From NCBI RefSeq assembly GCF_050433445.1, contig NZ_JBNPXF010000006.1, forward strand, positions 1-64,000: a DNA stretch of 64,000 nucleotides, given 5' to 3'. The translations under genes were made by a program, and so were the position numbers. The DNA comes from Kroppenstedtia sanguinis. Lineage in GTDB: Bacteria; Bacillota; Bacilli; Thermoactinomycetales; DSM-45169. Each line of letters starts with the position of its first letter. Position 1 is the first letter of the stretch. The notes under the pieces are model-generated. The model had not been told where the DNA came from, made no database searches, and was given only the letters and a program-made list of their open reading frames with translations. Of this stretch, positions 24,807 through 32,873 are shown piece after piece.

Positions 24807-26313
24807 AGGAATCGCACTCGGTGCAGCCTCAGCGATTCTCGTCTTCCTTCTCTATCTAGGATTAAGCCCGTTGCCATTGTTGGTGTTAGCAGCGATTATC
24901 GGGATGGCCTGGTATTTCTTTCAGTCCCGTTCAGGTGCACAGATCGGGGTGGGGCGTAACAGAGGGGTGCAACACAAGGGTTCGGTTCCCGATATTTCCT
25001 TCGAGGACATCGGAGGGCACGCCCATTCCAAAAAAGAACTGAAAGAGGCTTTGGATTTTCTGATTCACCGGGATCAGATCGATCAGTACGGAATTCGCCC
25101 GATCAAGGGTATTCTTTTGTCCGGACCTCCCGGGACCGGGAAAACTTTGATGGCGAAGGCGGCGGCTCACTACACTGATTCCGTGTTTGCGGCTACCAGT
25201 GGTAGCGAATTTGTGGAGATGTATGTGGGAGTGGGAGCACAGCGAATCCGGGAATTATTCCGAAAAGCGCGCACCCAGGCACGGAAGAATCAAAAGAACA
25301 GCGCCATTATCTTCATCGATGAAATCGATGTGATTGGCGGTCAACGGGAAGGCGCCCAGCATCGGGAGTATGATCAGACCCTCAACCAATTGTTGACGGA
25401 GATGGACGGAATTACGACGGACCAGGAGGTTCAGGTGTTGGTAGTTGCGGCCACCAACCGAAAGGATATGCTGGATTCCGCTTTGCTACGTCCAGGGCGT
25501 TTCGATCGTCAAATTTCGGTGGATTTGCCGGATAAACAGGCACGAATCTCCATACTCCAGATGCATACCCGAAACAAACCTTTAGCTGAAGATGCCGATA
25601 TTGAACAAATCGCCTTGGAGACTTTCGGATTCACCGGAGCGCAATTGGAAAGCCTGACCAACGAAGGGGCGATCTATGCTTTGCGGGAGGACAGCCCTCT
25701 GATCCGCCACAAACACTTGTCCCGAGCAATCGATAAGGTGATGATGGGGGAGAAAACGGATCGGGAGACCACTCGGGAAGAGAGAGAACGGGTGGCGATT
25801 CATGAACTGGGCCATGCGGTGGTTTCCGAATGGGTCCACTCAGGCTCTGTCTCCCAAGTCTCTCTGTCCCCCAGAGGGAAAGCCTTGGGATATGTGCGGC
25901 ACCATCCGGGACCGGATCGTTATCTGTACACCCGGAAACAGCTGGAGGATCAGGTGATGATCTGTTTGGGCGGGGCTGCGGCAGAACAGATGATTTACCA
26001 AAACCGCTCCACCGGTGCACAAAATGATTTCGAACAGGCCACCCGCTATATCCGGACCCTGATGGAAGCGGGACTGTCCGATCTGGGGATCATCGACAAA
26101 GATTTGGTGGGCAAGGAGATGTTACATGCGGAATCGGATCAAATCTTGAAAGATCTTTATGAACGGACTGAGAATCTTCTGCAACAATACGCGGGTGTAT
26201 TTGAAACAGCTTTGCATGTGTTATTGAAAGAAGAGATCTTGTCGGGAGATCAGTTCCGTGAACTTCTCCAATGTGCGGTCCCATCATCGGATCCGGTACA
26301 CATCAGAGGTTGA
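24799..26313 (+). CDS. FtsH-like membrane AAA+ zinc protease (short form)
   Basis: 504 aa from GTG, shorter than FtsH (about 600-650). Residues 4-41 hold two helices with only a 2-3 residue turn. The AAA module follows with Walker A GPPGTGKT (109-116), Walker B IIFIDE (170-175) and the SRH ATNRKDMLDSALLRPGRFDR. The M41 protease part has HELGH (335-339) and the third zinc ligand Asp410 in TGAQNDFEQAT. All catalytic residues are present, so it should be an active membrane-bound ATP-dependent protease. The missing feature is the extracytoplasmic domain between the helices. A terminator follows. Confidence 0.9.
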   Translation: MGKGIALGAASAILVFLLYLGLSPLPLLVLAAIIGMAWYFFQSRSGAQIGVGRNRGVQHKGSVPDISFEDIGGHAHSKKELKEALDFLIHRDQIDQYGIRPIKGILLSGPPGTGKTLMAKAAAHYTDSVFAATSGSEFVEMYVGVGAQRIRELFRKARTQARKNQKNSAIIFIDEIDVIGGQREGAQHREYDQTLNQLLTEMDGITTDQEVQVLVVAATNRKDMLDSALLRPGRFDRQISVDLPDKQARISILQMHTRNKPLAEDADIEQIALETFGFTGAQLESLTNEGAIYALREDSPLIRHKHLSRAIDKVMMGEKTDRETTREERERVAIHELGHAVVSEWVHSGSVSQVSLSPRGKALGYVRHHPGPDRYLYTRKQLEDQVMICLGGAAAEQMIYQNRSTGAQNDFEQATRYIRTLMEAGLSDLGIIDKDLVGKEMLHAESDQILKDLYERTENLLQQYAGVFETALHVLLKEEILSGDQFRELLQCAVPSSDPVHIRG

Positions 26314-26319
26314 ATATAA

Positions 26320-26353
26320 AAAAAACAGCTGGCTTTGGGCCGGCTGTTTTTTT
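26320..26353 (+). terminator. terminator after the protease gene
   Basis: AAACAGC-TGGC and GCCGGCTGTTT pair around a short loop, followed by a run of T. Confidence 0.8.
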
Positions 26354-26403
26354 ATGACTGTTTTCTATTGACTATAAGAAAAGGATGCATCATTTTGTGG
26401 TCC

Positions 26404-26500
26404 TCAGTCAATGATGCGACAGTGCCAGACGTGTTCCTCTGTAAAGGGTTTCATTCGAGGAATCATCTGAGTGACGGCGGCTGTGGAGCGTAACGGTTTT
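26404..26500 (-). pseudogene. possible multicopper oxidase C-terminal remnant
   Basis: A minus-strand frame without a start reads MIPRMKPFTEEHVWHC and then RIID before a stop. This resembles the last copper-binding motif of CotA-type oxidases (PFTGxYVWHCHILEHED), with one His lost. The stretch is only about 30 codons, so chance similarity is possible. Nothing else is seen in the 26354-26635 gap. Confidence 0.25.
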
Positions 26501-26635
26501 CCCTTTCATTTTGGAAAAAACGGTTAATCGTCTATTCGTTATCAGCGGGTACAGATGGACTTCCATGTAAACAATACGATGAAGGCTGTGTTAAAATAAG
26601 AATGGACCGGGAGAAGGAGAGGAGTAACGACCAGG

Positions 26636-27814
26636 ATGAAACTATCCCATCGAGTTCAACAGTTAACACCCTCAAAAACGATCGAAATCACAAGTATGGC
26701 CAATGAATTGAAAAAGCAGGGGCACGATGTGATCGTGCTGGGAGCCGGGGAGCCGGATTTCAATACGCCTGAGCATATCCTGGATGCTGCTGCAGATGCG
26801 ATGAAGCAAGGATTGACCAAATATACCCCTGCCGGCGGGGTGGTGGAATTAAAGGATGCCATCCGGGCCAAATTCCAACAGGATCAGGGTCTAGAATACA
26901 AGCGGGAGGAGATCGTGGTGACTGTCGGGGCGAAACACGCCCTGTATAATCTGTTTCAGGTCATTCTCGATCCTGGTGATGAAGTGATTATTCCTTCCCC
27001 TTATTGGGTCAGCTACATTGAGCAAGTGAAGCTGGCCGGCGGAACTCCAGTGATTATCGAAGGCAAAGAGGAGAGAGGGTTTAAGGTGACACCGGAACAA
27101 TTAGAGGCTGCTGTTACGGAACACACCGTCGCCTTTTTGATCAACAGCCCCTCTAATCCCACCGGTGCAATCTATACTCGACAAGAGCTTCAAGCGTTGG
27201 GTGACCTCTGTGTAGAGCATGAGCTGACGGTGATTTCTGATGAAATCTATGAACACCTGATCTACGGAGATGAAAAACACGTTAGCATCGCCACCCTGAG
27301 CCCTGAACTAAAAGCCCGGACGGTGGTGATTAACGGAGTGTCCAAAACCTACTCCATGACCGGTTGGCGAATCGGTTATGCGGCAGGGAGCACGCAAATC
27401 ATCCAGGCGATGTCTGGATTGTCCAGTCACAGTACCTCCAATCCAACGTCAGTGGCCCAATATGCTGCCCTGGAGGCCTTGACCGGAACCCAAGAGCCGG
27501 TGCAGAAAATGTTATCTGCATTCAAGGAGCGACGGGATTATGTAGTGGACCGTTTGCAAAGAATCCCCGGTATACACTGTGATGTCCCTCAAGGTGCCTT
27601 TTATGTGTTCGCCAACGTGGAAGAAGCGACGCAAAGCGGTGGCTACGAAGATACTGATGCATGGGGAAAGGCTCTTCTGGAGCAGGAAAAAGTGGCGTTG
27701 ATTCCGGGAGCAGCCTTCGGTTCCCCCTCTCATGTGCGTCTTTCTTATGCCACTTCTCTGGAGCAACTGCAACAAGCGATGGACCGGATCGAAAACTTTG
27801 TGATCCACTCTTAA
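26636..27814 (+). CDS. aspB: aspartate aminotransferase, class I
   Basis: 392 aa PLP enzyme of the Igamma aspartate transaminase group. GAGEPDFNTPEHI and YTPAGG open it, NSPSNPTG is the substrate/PLP loop, SDEIYEHLIY carries the PLP Asp, and INGVSKTYSMTGWRIGY holds the PLP Lys. It moves amino groups between aspartate, oxaloacetate, glutamate and 2-oxoglutarate. In B. subtilis aspB lies near the same dinG/birA region, but dinG, ypmA and ypmB are not seen here. An AGGAG site precedes the ATG at about 11 bases. Confidence 0.93.
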   Translation: MKLSHRVQQLTPSKTIEITSMANELKKQGHDVIVLGAGEPDFNTPEHILDAAADAMKQGLTKYTPAGGVVELKDAIRAKFQQDQGLEYKREEIVVTVGAKHALYNLFQVILDPGDEVIIPSPYWVSYIEQVKLAGGTPVIIEGKEERGFKVTPEQLEAAVTEHTVAFLINSPSNPTGAIYTRQELQALGDLCVEHELTVISDEIYEHLIYGDEKHVSIATLSPELKARTVVINGVSKTYSMTGWRIGYAAGSTQIIQAMSGLSSHSTSNPTSVAQYAALEALTGTQEPVQKMLSAFKERRDYVVDRLQRIPGIHCDVPQGAFYVFANVEEATQSGGYEDTDAWGKALLEQEKVALIPGAAFGSPSHVRLSYATSLEQLQQAMDRIENFVIHS

Positions 27815-27825
27815 ATGCATTCACC

Positions 27826-27860
27826 CCTTGTCTAGTGAGACAGGGGGGTATATTTTTCTA
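27826..27860 (+). terminator. terminator after aspB
   Basis: CCCCTTGTCT pairs with AGACAGGGG around AGTG. The tail GGTATATTTTTCT is partly T-rich. Confidence 0.6.
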
Positions 27861-27867
27861 TAGTTAC

Positions 27868-27897
27868 TTGACAAAAGTAAGCCAATTTAATTATTAT
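27868..27897 (+). promoter_or_regulatory. predicted promoter upstream of the flavoprotein gene
   Basis: A perfect TTGACA and TATTAT separated by 18 bases. The resulting leader of about 245 bases contains a short ORF (27972-28028) behind a perfect AAGGAGGTGA. Confidence 0.55.
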
Positions 27898-27971
27898 AGT
27901 TAGGTAGGGAAGTGCTATTGAATCTAGGTTTCAAGAATGGGCAATCTTAATAAGGAGGTGAAGTGGTTGCA

Positions 27972-28028
27972 GTGAACGTGATTACCACGCCCTACATTCA
28001 CTGCGCTAGCCTGGATTTTTGTACTTAA
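27972..28028 (+). CDS. possible 18-residue leader peptide
   Basis: GTG start about 10 bases after AAGGAGGTGA (27952-27961), a near-ideal ribosome binding site that serves no longer ORF. The product would be (M)NVITTPYIHCASLDFCT, with two Cys and several Thr/Ser. It may be a leader peptide controlling the next gene or a small secreted or modified peptide. No maturation gene is nearby, so the latter is weak. Confidence 0.25.
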   Translation: MNVITTPYIHCASLDFCT

Positions 28029-28150
28029 TCCTGGGGTTGAGGTGGGTGAAAAACCCTCCAGCAATGATACATGGGCTATCCGGGTACACCTTGACCTTCA
28101 TCGATATGTAAAACAACCGGAGCAACCAAATAGGAAAAGGGGAATCTCAC

Positions 28151-28765
28151 ATGGCGAACGTGAAATTGGCGATTATTTATTACAGCTCTACTGGAACCAA
28201 CTATCAGCTGGCCCAATGGGCAGAAGAAGGTGCTAAGCAGGTCGGCGCTGAAGTGAAAATAGTCAAGGTTCCTGAATTGGCACCGATGGCTGCCATTGAA
28301 GGCAACCCTGCATGGAAAGCTCACTATGAAGCAACACAAGATGTGCCAGAGGCCACCTTGGGAGACTTGGAGTGGGCGGATGCGATCCTGTTCAGTATCC
28401 CGACTCGATTTGGAAACCTTCCTTCTCAGATGAAGCAATTTATTGATACGGCCGGAGGTCTTTGGGCCCAAGGAAAACTGGCCAACAAGGCGGTCAGTGC
28501 CATGGTCTCAGCTGGCAACGCCAACGGTGGACAGGAACAGACGGTCTTGTCCCTGTATACCACCATGTATCATTGGGGAGCGATCGTAGTAGCGCCAGGG
28601 TACACAGATGATTCGGCTTACAAGGGCGGCGGCAATCCCTATGGAACCAGTGTCACGGTGGATTCAGAAGGAAACATAGTGGAAGATGCCAAAGATGCGG
28701 TGATACATCAGGCCAAACGGACGGTCACAGTTGCCGGTTGGATCAAACAAGGACTGCAAGAGTAA
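28151..28765 (+). CDS. WrbA-type NAD(P)H:quinone oxidoreductase
   Basis: 204 aa flavodoxin-fold protein. The FMN phosphate loop YYSSTGTNYQLA lies near residue 10, PTRFGNLPSQMKQFIDTAGGLW near 80 is the WrbA hallmark, and GNANGGQEQTVLSLYTTMYHWG follows. Type IV reductases reduce quinones by two electrons and protect against oxidative and electrophile stress. An AAAGGGG site lies before the ATG. It is monocistronic with its own promoter and terminator. Confidence 0.9.
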   Translation: MANVKLAIIYYSSTGTNYQLAQWAEEGAKQVGAEVKIVKVPELAPMAAIEGNPAWKAHYEATQDVPEATLGDLEWADAILFSIPTRFGNLPSQMKQFIDTAGGLWAQGKLANKAVSAMVSAGNANGGQEQTVLSLYTTMYHWGAIVVAPGYTDDSAYKGGGNPYGTSVTVDSEGNIVEDAKDAVIHQAKRTVTVAGWIKQGLQE

Positions 28766-28768
28766 ATC

Positions 28769-28806
28769 AAAAACCCGGAAACGCGTTGCGGCGTTTCCGG
28801 GTTTTC
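28769..28806. terminator. strong bidirectional terminator
   Basis: AAAACCCGGAAACGC pairs with GCGTTTCCGGGTTTT. It separates the flavoprotein gene from the convergent deacetylase gene. Confidence 0.9.
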
Positions 28807-28807
28807 T

Positions 28808-29686
28808 TCATCTGAGGCTGTAATCCCCCAGTTTGACAAACTGATAGCCCTGTTTGCGCAAGATGGGGATGGCTTCTTGCACCCCTGCAGAAGTTCCGCT
28901 TCCGGGGCGGTTCATATGGAGAAGGGCGATTGAGCCGGGACGGGAATGAAGGAGTGCCTGTTTCACTTGATGGGAATTATAAGTGCCCCCGGCGTCACCC
29001 AAGATATCAAAATTGACCGCTTGGATTCCCAACTCGGCAGCTGCCTTTACCGCTATGTCATCATAGTAGGCGGTGCCGGAACGGAAAAATTTCGGCGGCT
29101 TGCCGGTCATCACGCTGATTTTGCGATGGTTCACCAGAATCTCATCCAGTACTTCCTCTAGATTGGCTGTTCCCCGGATACCATAAACCGAACGGCCGTC
29201 GACGGATAGCGGACGATGCTCGGTGCCGTGATTGGCGATTTCAAACAAAGGGTGGGCCGCCAGTTTGCGGAATAGAGAAGGGTGAGCATCGATCCAGCGC
29301 CCGTTGATAAAGAGCGTGGCGGGAATCTCTTCCCGTTCCAGATAGCGGATCAGCTCTTGGTCTACTCCGTTTCCCTGGATGCCGCCGCAAGCATCAAAGG
29401 TGAGGGCGATCACCTTCTCCTCGGTGTCTAACCTCTGTTTCACACCAGGGGTTTTCTCGCCCCAGTGTTTCGGATGTTGGTGTTGGTAGGTGGAAAGCAC
29501 CTGCCGAATTTCTTCTTTGGACAAGGGATCCCTGGATAGCTCCTCACTTTTTGGCTTATCCAGGGATGGACTCTCTTTAGTTTCGGTTTTGGAATCCTCT
29601 GGCGTCTGTGCTTGTGGCAGAGTGCAGGCACAGACGCTTATGACCAGGACGGTCCAAACGAGTCCAGCCCGGATCCATAGTTTCAT
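28808..29686 (-). CDS. polysaccharide deacetylase lipoprotein (NodB domain)
   Basis: 292 aa. The ATG at 29686 follows a GGGGTGA site. A lipoprotein-like signal (VWTVLVISVCAC) is followed by a Ser/Lys/Glu linker. The NodB domain begins at residue ~95 with VIALTFDACGG (catalytic Asp and metal Asp), and NHGTEHRP gives the two metal His. FFRSGTAYYDD and IALLHMNRPG are the later motifs. It probably removes acetyl groups from cell-wall or other surface glycans, anchored on the outer face of the membrane. Confidence 0.87.
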   Translation of the reverse strand: MKLWIRAGLVWTVLVISVCACTLPQAQTPEDSKTETKESPSLDKPKSEELSRDPLSKEEIRQVLSTYQHQHPKHWGEKTPGVKQRLDTEEKVIALTFDACGGIQGNGVDQELIRYLEREEIPATLFINGRWIDAHPSLFRKLAAHPLFEIANHGTEHRPLSVDGRSVYGIRGTANLEEVLDEILVNHRKISVMTGKPPKFFRSGTAYYDDIAVKAAAELGIQAVNFDILGDAGGTYNSHQVKQALLHSRPGSIALLHMNRPGSGTSAGVQEAIPILRKQGYQFVKLGDYSLR

Positions 29687-29827
29687 CTTTTTCACCCCAT
29701 CTAAATGACGATTGGACATGGATATCATACCGGCTCAAATCCAAGCGGGCAAGCAGGGAACCCGGGGGTGATTTACAACCAGTGGACTTCTCCTGTATAT
29801 TAAATCTAAACAAGTATAGGACATCAA

Positions 29828-29862
29828 TACCGAGGGATGCCTAGAGACTGCATCCCTCGGTA
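29828..29862. promoter_or_regulatory. perfect 13-bp inverted repeat upstream of the symporter gene
   Basis: TACCGAGGGATGC and GCATCCCTCGGTA around a 9-base loop, ending 23 bases before the start codon. There is no T-run, so it is less likely a terminator than an RNA hairpin or operator. Confidence 0.5.
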
Positions 29863-29885
29863 GATTACGTAAATGAGGGAGATCG

Positions 29886-31124
29886 ATGAAGCGATTAAAA
29901 GCCTACCGCTTTCCATTGCTATTGTTGGCTTCCGTGGTCGCAGGCAGTGTGGCGGGATGGTTTTTGGGGCCGAAATCCGTGGTGTTGAAACCCTTGGGAG
30001 ATATTTTTCTCAATCTGTTGTTCACGGTAGTGGTGCCGCTGGTGTTTGTTACGATCAGCAGTTCCATTGCCAACATGGGAACATTGAAACGATTGGGACG
30101 GATTATGGGTACTTTATTGTTGGTTTTTGTCTTGACCGGAATTATCGCGTCCGTGGTGATGCTATTTAGTGTTCAATGGTTCAATCCAGGGGAAGGTGTA
30201 TCGGTATCCCTGGGGAAAGAAGAGAGTCCTGAAAACTCCTTGACTTTATCGGAGCAGATCGTCCAGGCACTGACTGCTCCAGATTTCAAAGATCTTTTGT
30301 CCAAGGAAAATATGCTCGCCTTGATTCTGTTTGCGATACTATTTGGTACGGCGGTCAGTATGTCGGGAGAGAACGGAAAAACCGTCGCTCGGGGACTGGC
30401 AGCCTTGTCTGAAGTTCTGGTCAAGTTGGTTGGGGTGATTATGTGGTTTGCCCCGGTGGGGTTGGGATCTTACTTCGCTTCTCTAGTAGGGGAATTTGGC
30501 CCCAGTCTGGTGGGTTCCTATTTAAAGGCAGTCGCGGTCTATTATCCTGTAGCTGTTCTTTATTTCTTAGTTTTTTTCAGCTTGTATGCTTGGGTGGCAG
30601 CTGGAAAAATTGGTTTCCGGAAATTTTGGTCTAACATTTTTCCCTCCGCAGTCACCTCATTGGCCACCGGTAGTAGCGTGGCATCGATCCCAATCAACTT
30701 GGAAGTGTCACGAAAAATCGGAGTTCCCCCGGATATCCGGGAGATGGTGATTCCGATGGGAGCCACCCTCCATATGGATGGCTCTTGCTTGAGCGCCATT
30801 CTGAAGATCTCATTTTTGTTCGGATTGTTCCAGATGCCTTTCCATGATATCCAGGATTATTTGACAGCGATCCTGGTAGCCATCTTTTCCGGAATGGTGA
30901 TGTCGGGAGTTCCCGGTGGGGGATTCACAGGTGAACTCCTCATTGTCAGTCTGTATGGATTTCCCCCGGAAGCCCTTCCCGTCTTGGCTGTCCTGGGGAC
31001 CTTAGTGGATCCGGTGGCGACGATGGTCAACAGCGCGGGAGATACTGTCGCCGGGATGCTAGTCGCGCGATTTGTGGAGGGGAAAGAGTGGATCCAGAAA
31101 AAATGGGAGAACGTTCTTGTGTGA
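29886..31124 (+). CDS. dicarboxylate/amino acid:cation symporter
   Basis: 412 aa DAACS-family (GltP/DctA) carrier with about eight membrane helices and two re-entrant loops. Hallmarks: VVVPLVFVTISSSIANMG, the serine-rich hairpin ATGSSVASIPINLE, MGATLHMDGSCL (the NMDGT-like motif) and VDPVATMVNSAGDTVAG. It takes up glutamate, aspartate or C4-dicarboxylates with H+ or Na+. The exact substrate cannot be read off. The start follows GAGGGAG. A perfect hairpin lies in its leader. Confidence 0.92.
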   Translation: MKRLKAYRFPLLLLASVVAGSVAGWFLGPKSVVLKPLGDIFLNLLFTVVVPLVFVTISSSIANMGTLKRLGRIMGTLLLVFVLTGIIASVVMLFSVQWFNPGEGVSVSLGKEESPENSLTLSEQIVQALTAPDFKDLLSKENMLALILFAILFGTAVSMSGENGKTVARGLAALSEVLVKLVGVIMWFAPVGLGSYFASLVGEFGPSLVGSYLKAVAVYYPVAVLYFLVFFSLYAWVAAGKIGFRKFWSNIFPSAVTSLATGSSVASIPINLEVSRKIGVPPDIREMVIPMGATLHMDGSCLSAILKISFLFGLFQMPFHDIQDYLTAILVAIFSGMVMSGVPGGGFTGELLIVSLYGFPPEALPVLAVLGTLVDPVATMVNSAGDTVAGMLVARFVEGKEWIQKKWENVLV

Positions 31125-31130
31125 AGTAAC

Positions 31131-31164
31131 AAAAAAGACTCGGCCTACAGGCCGAGTCTTTTTT
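31131..31164. terminator. bidirectional terminator
   Basis: AAAAAAGACTCGGCC pairs with GGCCGAGTCTTTTTT around TACA. It lies between the symporter gene and convergent lexA. Confidence 0.92.
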
Positions 31165-31184
31165 GTACCCTTAGATGAGTCTTT

Positions 31185-31817
31185 TCATTCCAGCTCCCGG
31201 AACACCCCGATCACTTTGCCGAGGATGGTCACCTCCGGTAGCCGGATCGGTTCCATGGTATCGTTCTCAGGTTGTAGTCGGATGTTGTCTTTCTCTTTGT
31301 AGAAACGCTTCACGGTTGCTTCGTTCTCGGGGGTCATAGCTACAATCATGTCTCCGTTGTTCGCCGTTTTTTGTTGACGGACTACGACATAATCCCCGTC
31401 CATCACTCCGGCGTTGATCATACTATCTCCACGAACAGACAGGATAAATGCCGAATGATCCGGACCGACCATCCGACGGGGAACGGGAAAATACTCTTCC
31501 ACATTTTCCACGGCAGTGATCGGCTCCCCAGCGGTCACTTTTCCAACGAAAGGGACCATCATCGTCTGGGAGGAAAGATCGGGAATCAGATCATTTGGAT
31601 CCAGTACTTCGATGGCCCGGGGTTTAGTGGGGTCCCGTCGAATCAGCCCTTTTTTTTCCAGTCGATTGAGGTGTCCGTGGACGGTGGAGCTGGAGGCTAG
31701 TCCAACCGCTTCCCCAATTTCGCGGACGGAGGGGGGGTATCCCTTTTCTCGCACTTCCTGTTTTATGTAATCTAAGATGGCCTGTTGGCGTGACGACAAT
31801 TGACTCAAATGGCTCAT
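31185..31817 (-). CDS. lexA: SOS repressor LexA
   Basis: 210 aa. The N-terminal winged helix carries GYPPSVREIGEAVGLASSSTV, the autocleavage bond is Ala96-Gly97 (VTAGEP), and the Ser-Lys dyad is Ser132 (GDSM) and Lys170 (ATVKRF). It represses DNA-damage genes until RecA promotes its cleavage. A CGAAC-N4-GTTTG box sits in the lexA/yneA intergenic region, consistent with autoregulation. Confidence 0.97.
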   Translation of the reverse strand: MSHLSQLSSRQQAILDYIKQEVREKGYPPSVREIGEAVGLASSSTVHGHLNRLEKKGLIRRDPTKPRAIEVLDPNDLIPDLSSQTMMVPFVGKVTAGEPITAVENVEEYFPVPRRMVGPDHSAFILSVRGDSMINAGVMDGDYVVVRQQKTANNGDMIVAMTPENEATVKRFYKEKDNIRLQPENDTMEPIRLPEVTILGKVIGVFRELE

Positions 31818-31888
31818 CCCCTTTCCTTGGCTCCCGGTTTCGCTGATGAGTTATTTTCTACAAGTATACATGATGTTTGGCAAAAGAA

Positions 31889-31902
31889 CAAACATCAGTT
31901 CG
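31889..31902. promoter_or_regulatory. LexA (SOS) box between lexA and yneA
   Basis: Minus strand CGAACTGATGTTTG fits the Gram-positive SOS consensus CGAAC-N4-GTTYG. It lies 72 bases from the lexA start and 84 from the yneA start and could control both. Confidence 0.85.
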
Positions 31903-31986
31903 AATCGTGCCAGAACATACATTTCCATCATAAATGGACCCGGATCCACATAGCTTGTACCATCATCCTCCGGAGGGAGAGATCTC

Positions 31987-32283
31987 ATGTTCAGGACCCG
32001 ACGAATCGTTCTTGTGGTTGAAACTCTTGCCCTCGTAGTCGTCATCGGCTGTTGGTTTCAAGGGATGGGAAATGCGGAAGGGCAGACTCCATATCGCGTG
32101 ATCCAAGTCCAATCCGGGGATACTTTGTGGGGGCTGGCGAGAAAACACGGGGATCCGAGACGGGATGTGCGAGAGACCATCACAGTGATTCGGGATGTGA
32201 ATGGATTGAAGGAAAGCGATCTCCTACCCGGTCAGAAACTGAAGGTTCCGATGAGCGTCAAAGAAGAGGCCCCTAACGACTGA
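31987..32283 (+). CDS. yneA: SOS cell-division suppressor YneA-like
   Basis: 98 aa. An N-terminal membrane helix (about residues 8-24) precedes a LysM domain: VIQVQSGDTLWGLARKHG to LLPGQKLKVP. Divergent placement from lexA with an SOS box between, and this architecture, match B. subtilis YneA, which blocks division after DNA damage and is secreted and degraded. A GGAGGGAG site precedes the ATG. Confidence 0.85.
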   Translation: MFRTRRIVLVVETLALVVVIGCWFQGMGNAEGQTPYRVIQVQSGDTLWGLARKHGDPRRDVRETITVIRDVNGLKESDLLPGQKLKVPMSVKEEAPND

Positions 32284-32297
32284 AGGGCCTCTTCTTG
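32260..32297. terminator. bidirectional terminator at the end of yneA
   Basis: AAAGAAGAGGCCC pairs with GGGCCTCTTCTT. The left arm lies inside the last codons of yneA. Confidence 0.75.
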
Positions 32298-32304
32298 GGC
32301 AAGG

Positions 32305-32766
32305 CTAACGGTATCGGATATAGGTGATCTCTTTTTTTAAATCTCCCAATCCTTCTATAGCATGAAGGACAATAACGGGTACGATATCATCTTTGGTGGA
32401 GTCGGAGAGGGCCAGCTTCACCAGCTTGATATCATGATAGATAAAGGAAAAATCGATTCGATGGACGACGTCTTCTGAATGAATGGATTCTTCCACCCGG
32501 CGTAGATCATGACTCAGCTTATTCAATTTGCCGATCAAGCGTTGTTTCATCTCCCGACTCAGTTTGTAGTTAGAGTAGTTCTCCACGGTGATCTTGTATG
32601 TGTCCGAAATCTCGTCCAGGATCTTCATCCCTTTTTCTTCTTCAAAGCGATCGATGTAGTTTTGTGTCCGCATCTGCTGGTATCCCGAGTGGACTACCAG
32701 CGTGGCGACGATGACGAACAGATAGATCAGTCCTGTGCGTAAAATTGACCTCCACTTTTCGTTCAC
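32305..32766 (-). CDS. hypothetical single-pass membrane protein
   Basis: 153 aa from a GTG with a GGGAGGGG site. One transmembrane helix (about residues 10-28) is followed by a helical domain with coiled-coil character (LIGKLNKLSHDLRRVEESI). No family is recognised. The upstream in-frame Met has no ribosome binding site. It is convergent with yneA, and a role in division control is unsupported. Confidence 0.6.
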   Translation of the reverse strand: MNEKWRSILRTGLIYLFVIVATLVVHSGYQQMRTQNYIDRFEEEKGMKILDEISDTYKITVENYSNYKLSREMKQRLIGKLNKLSHDLRRVEESIHSEDVVHRIDFSFIYHDIKLVKLALSDSTKDDIVPVIVLHAIEGLGDLKKEITYIRYR

Positions 32767-32848
32767 TGGGTCCCCTCCCGCTTCCACTGCTTTGTCCCTA
32801 TGTATATGGACAGGGGGAGAAGGTTAGCACAACAATCGGATTATAAAA

Positions 32849-32871
32849 CAAGCCCCTTTAAGGGGCTTGTC
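32849..32871 (-). terminator. terminator of the hem operon
   Basis: ACAAGCCCCTT pairs with AAGGGGCTTGT. On the minus strand it runs into TTTTAT. It sits 3 bases after the hemY stop. Confidence 0.8.
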
Positions 32872-32873
32872 AT

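Noticed and set aside
27963..28028. Lanthipeptide precursor
   Set aside because: The Thr/Cys ending is suggestive, but the peptide is only 18-22 residues with no leader, and no modification or export gene lies nearby.
28042..28236. 64-aa ORF overlapping the start of the flavoprotein gene
   Set aside because: Wrong frame relative to the conserved protein and no ribosome binding site.
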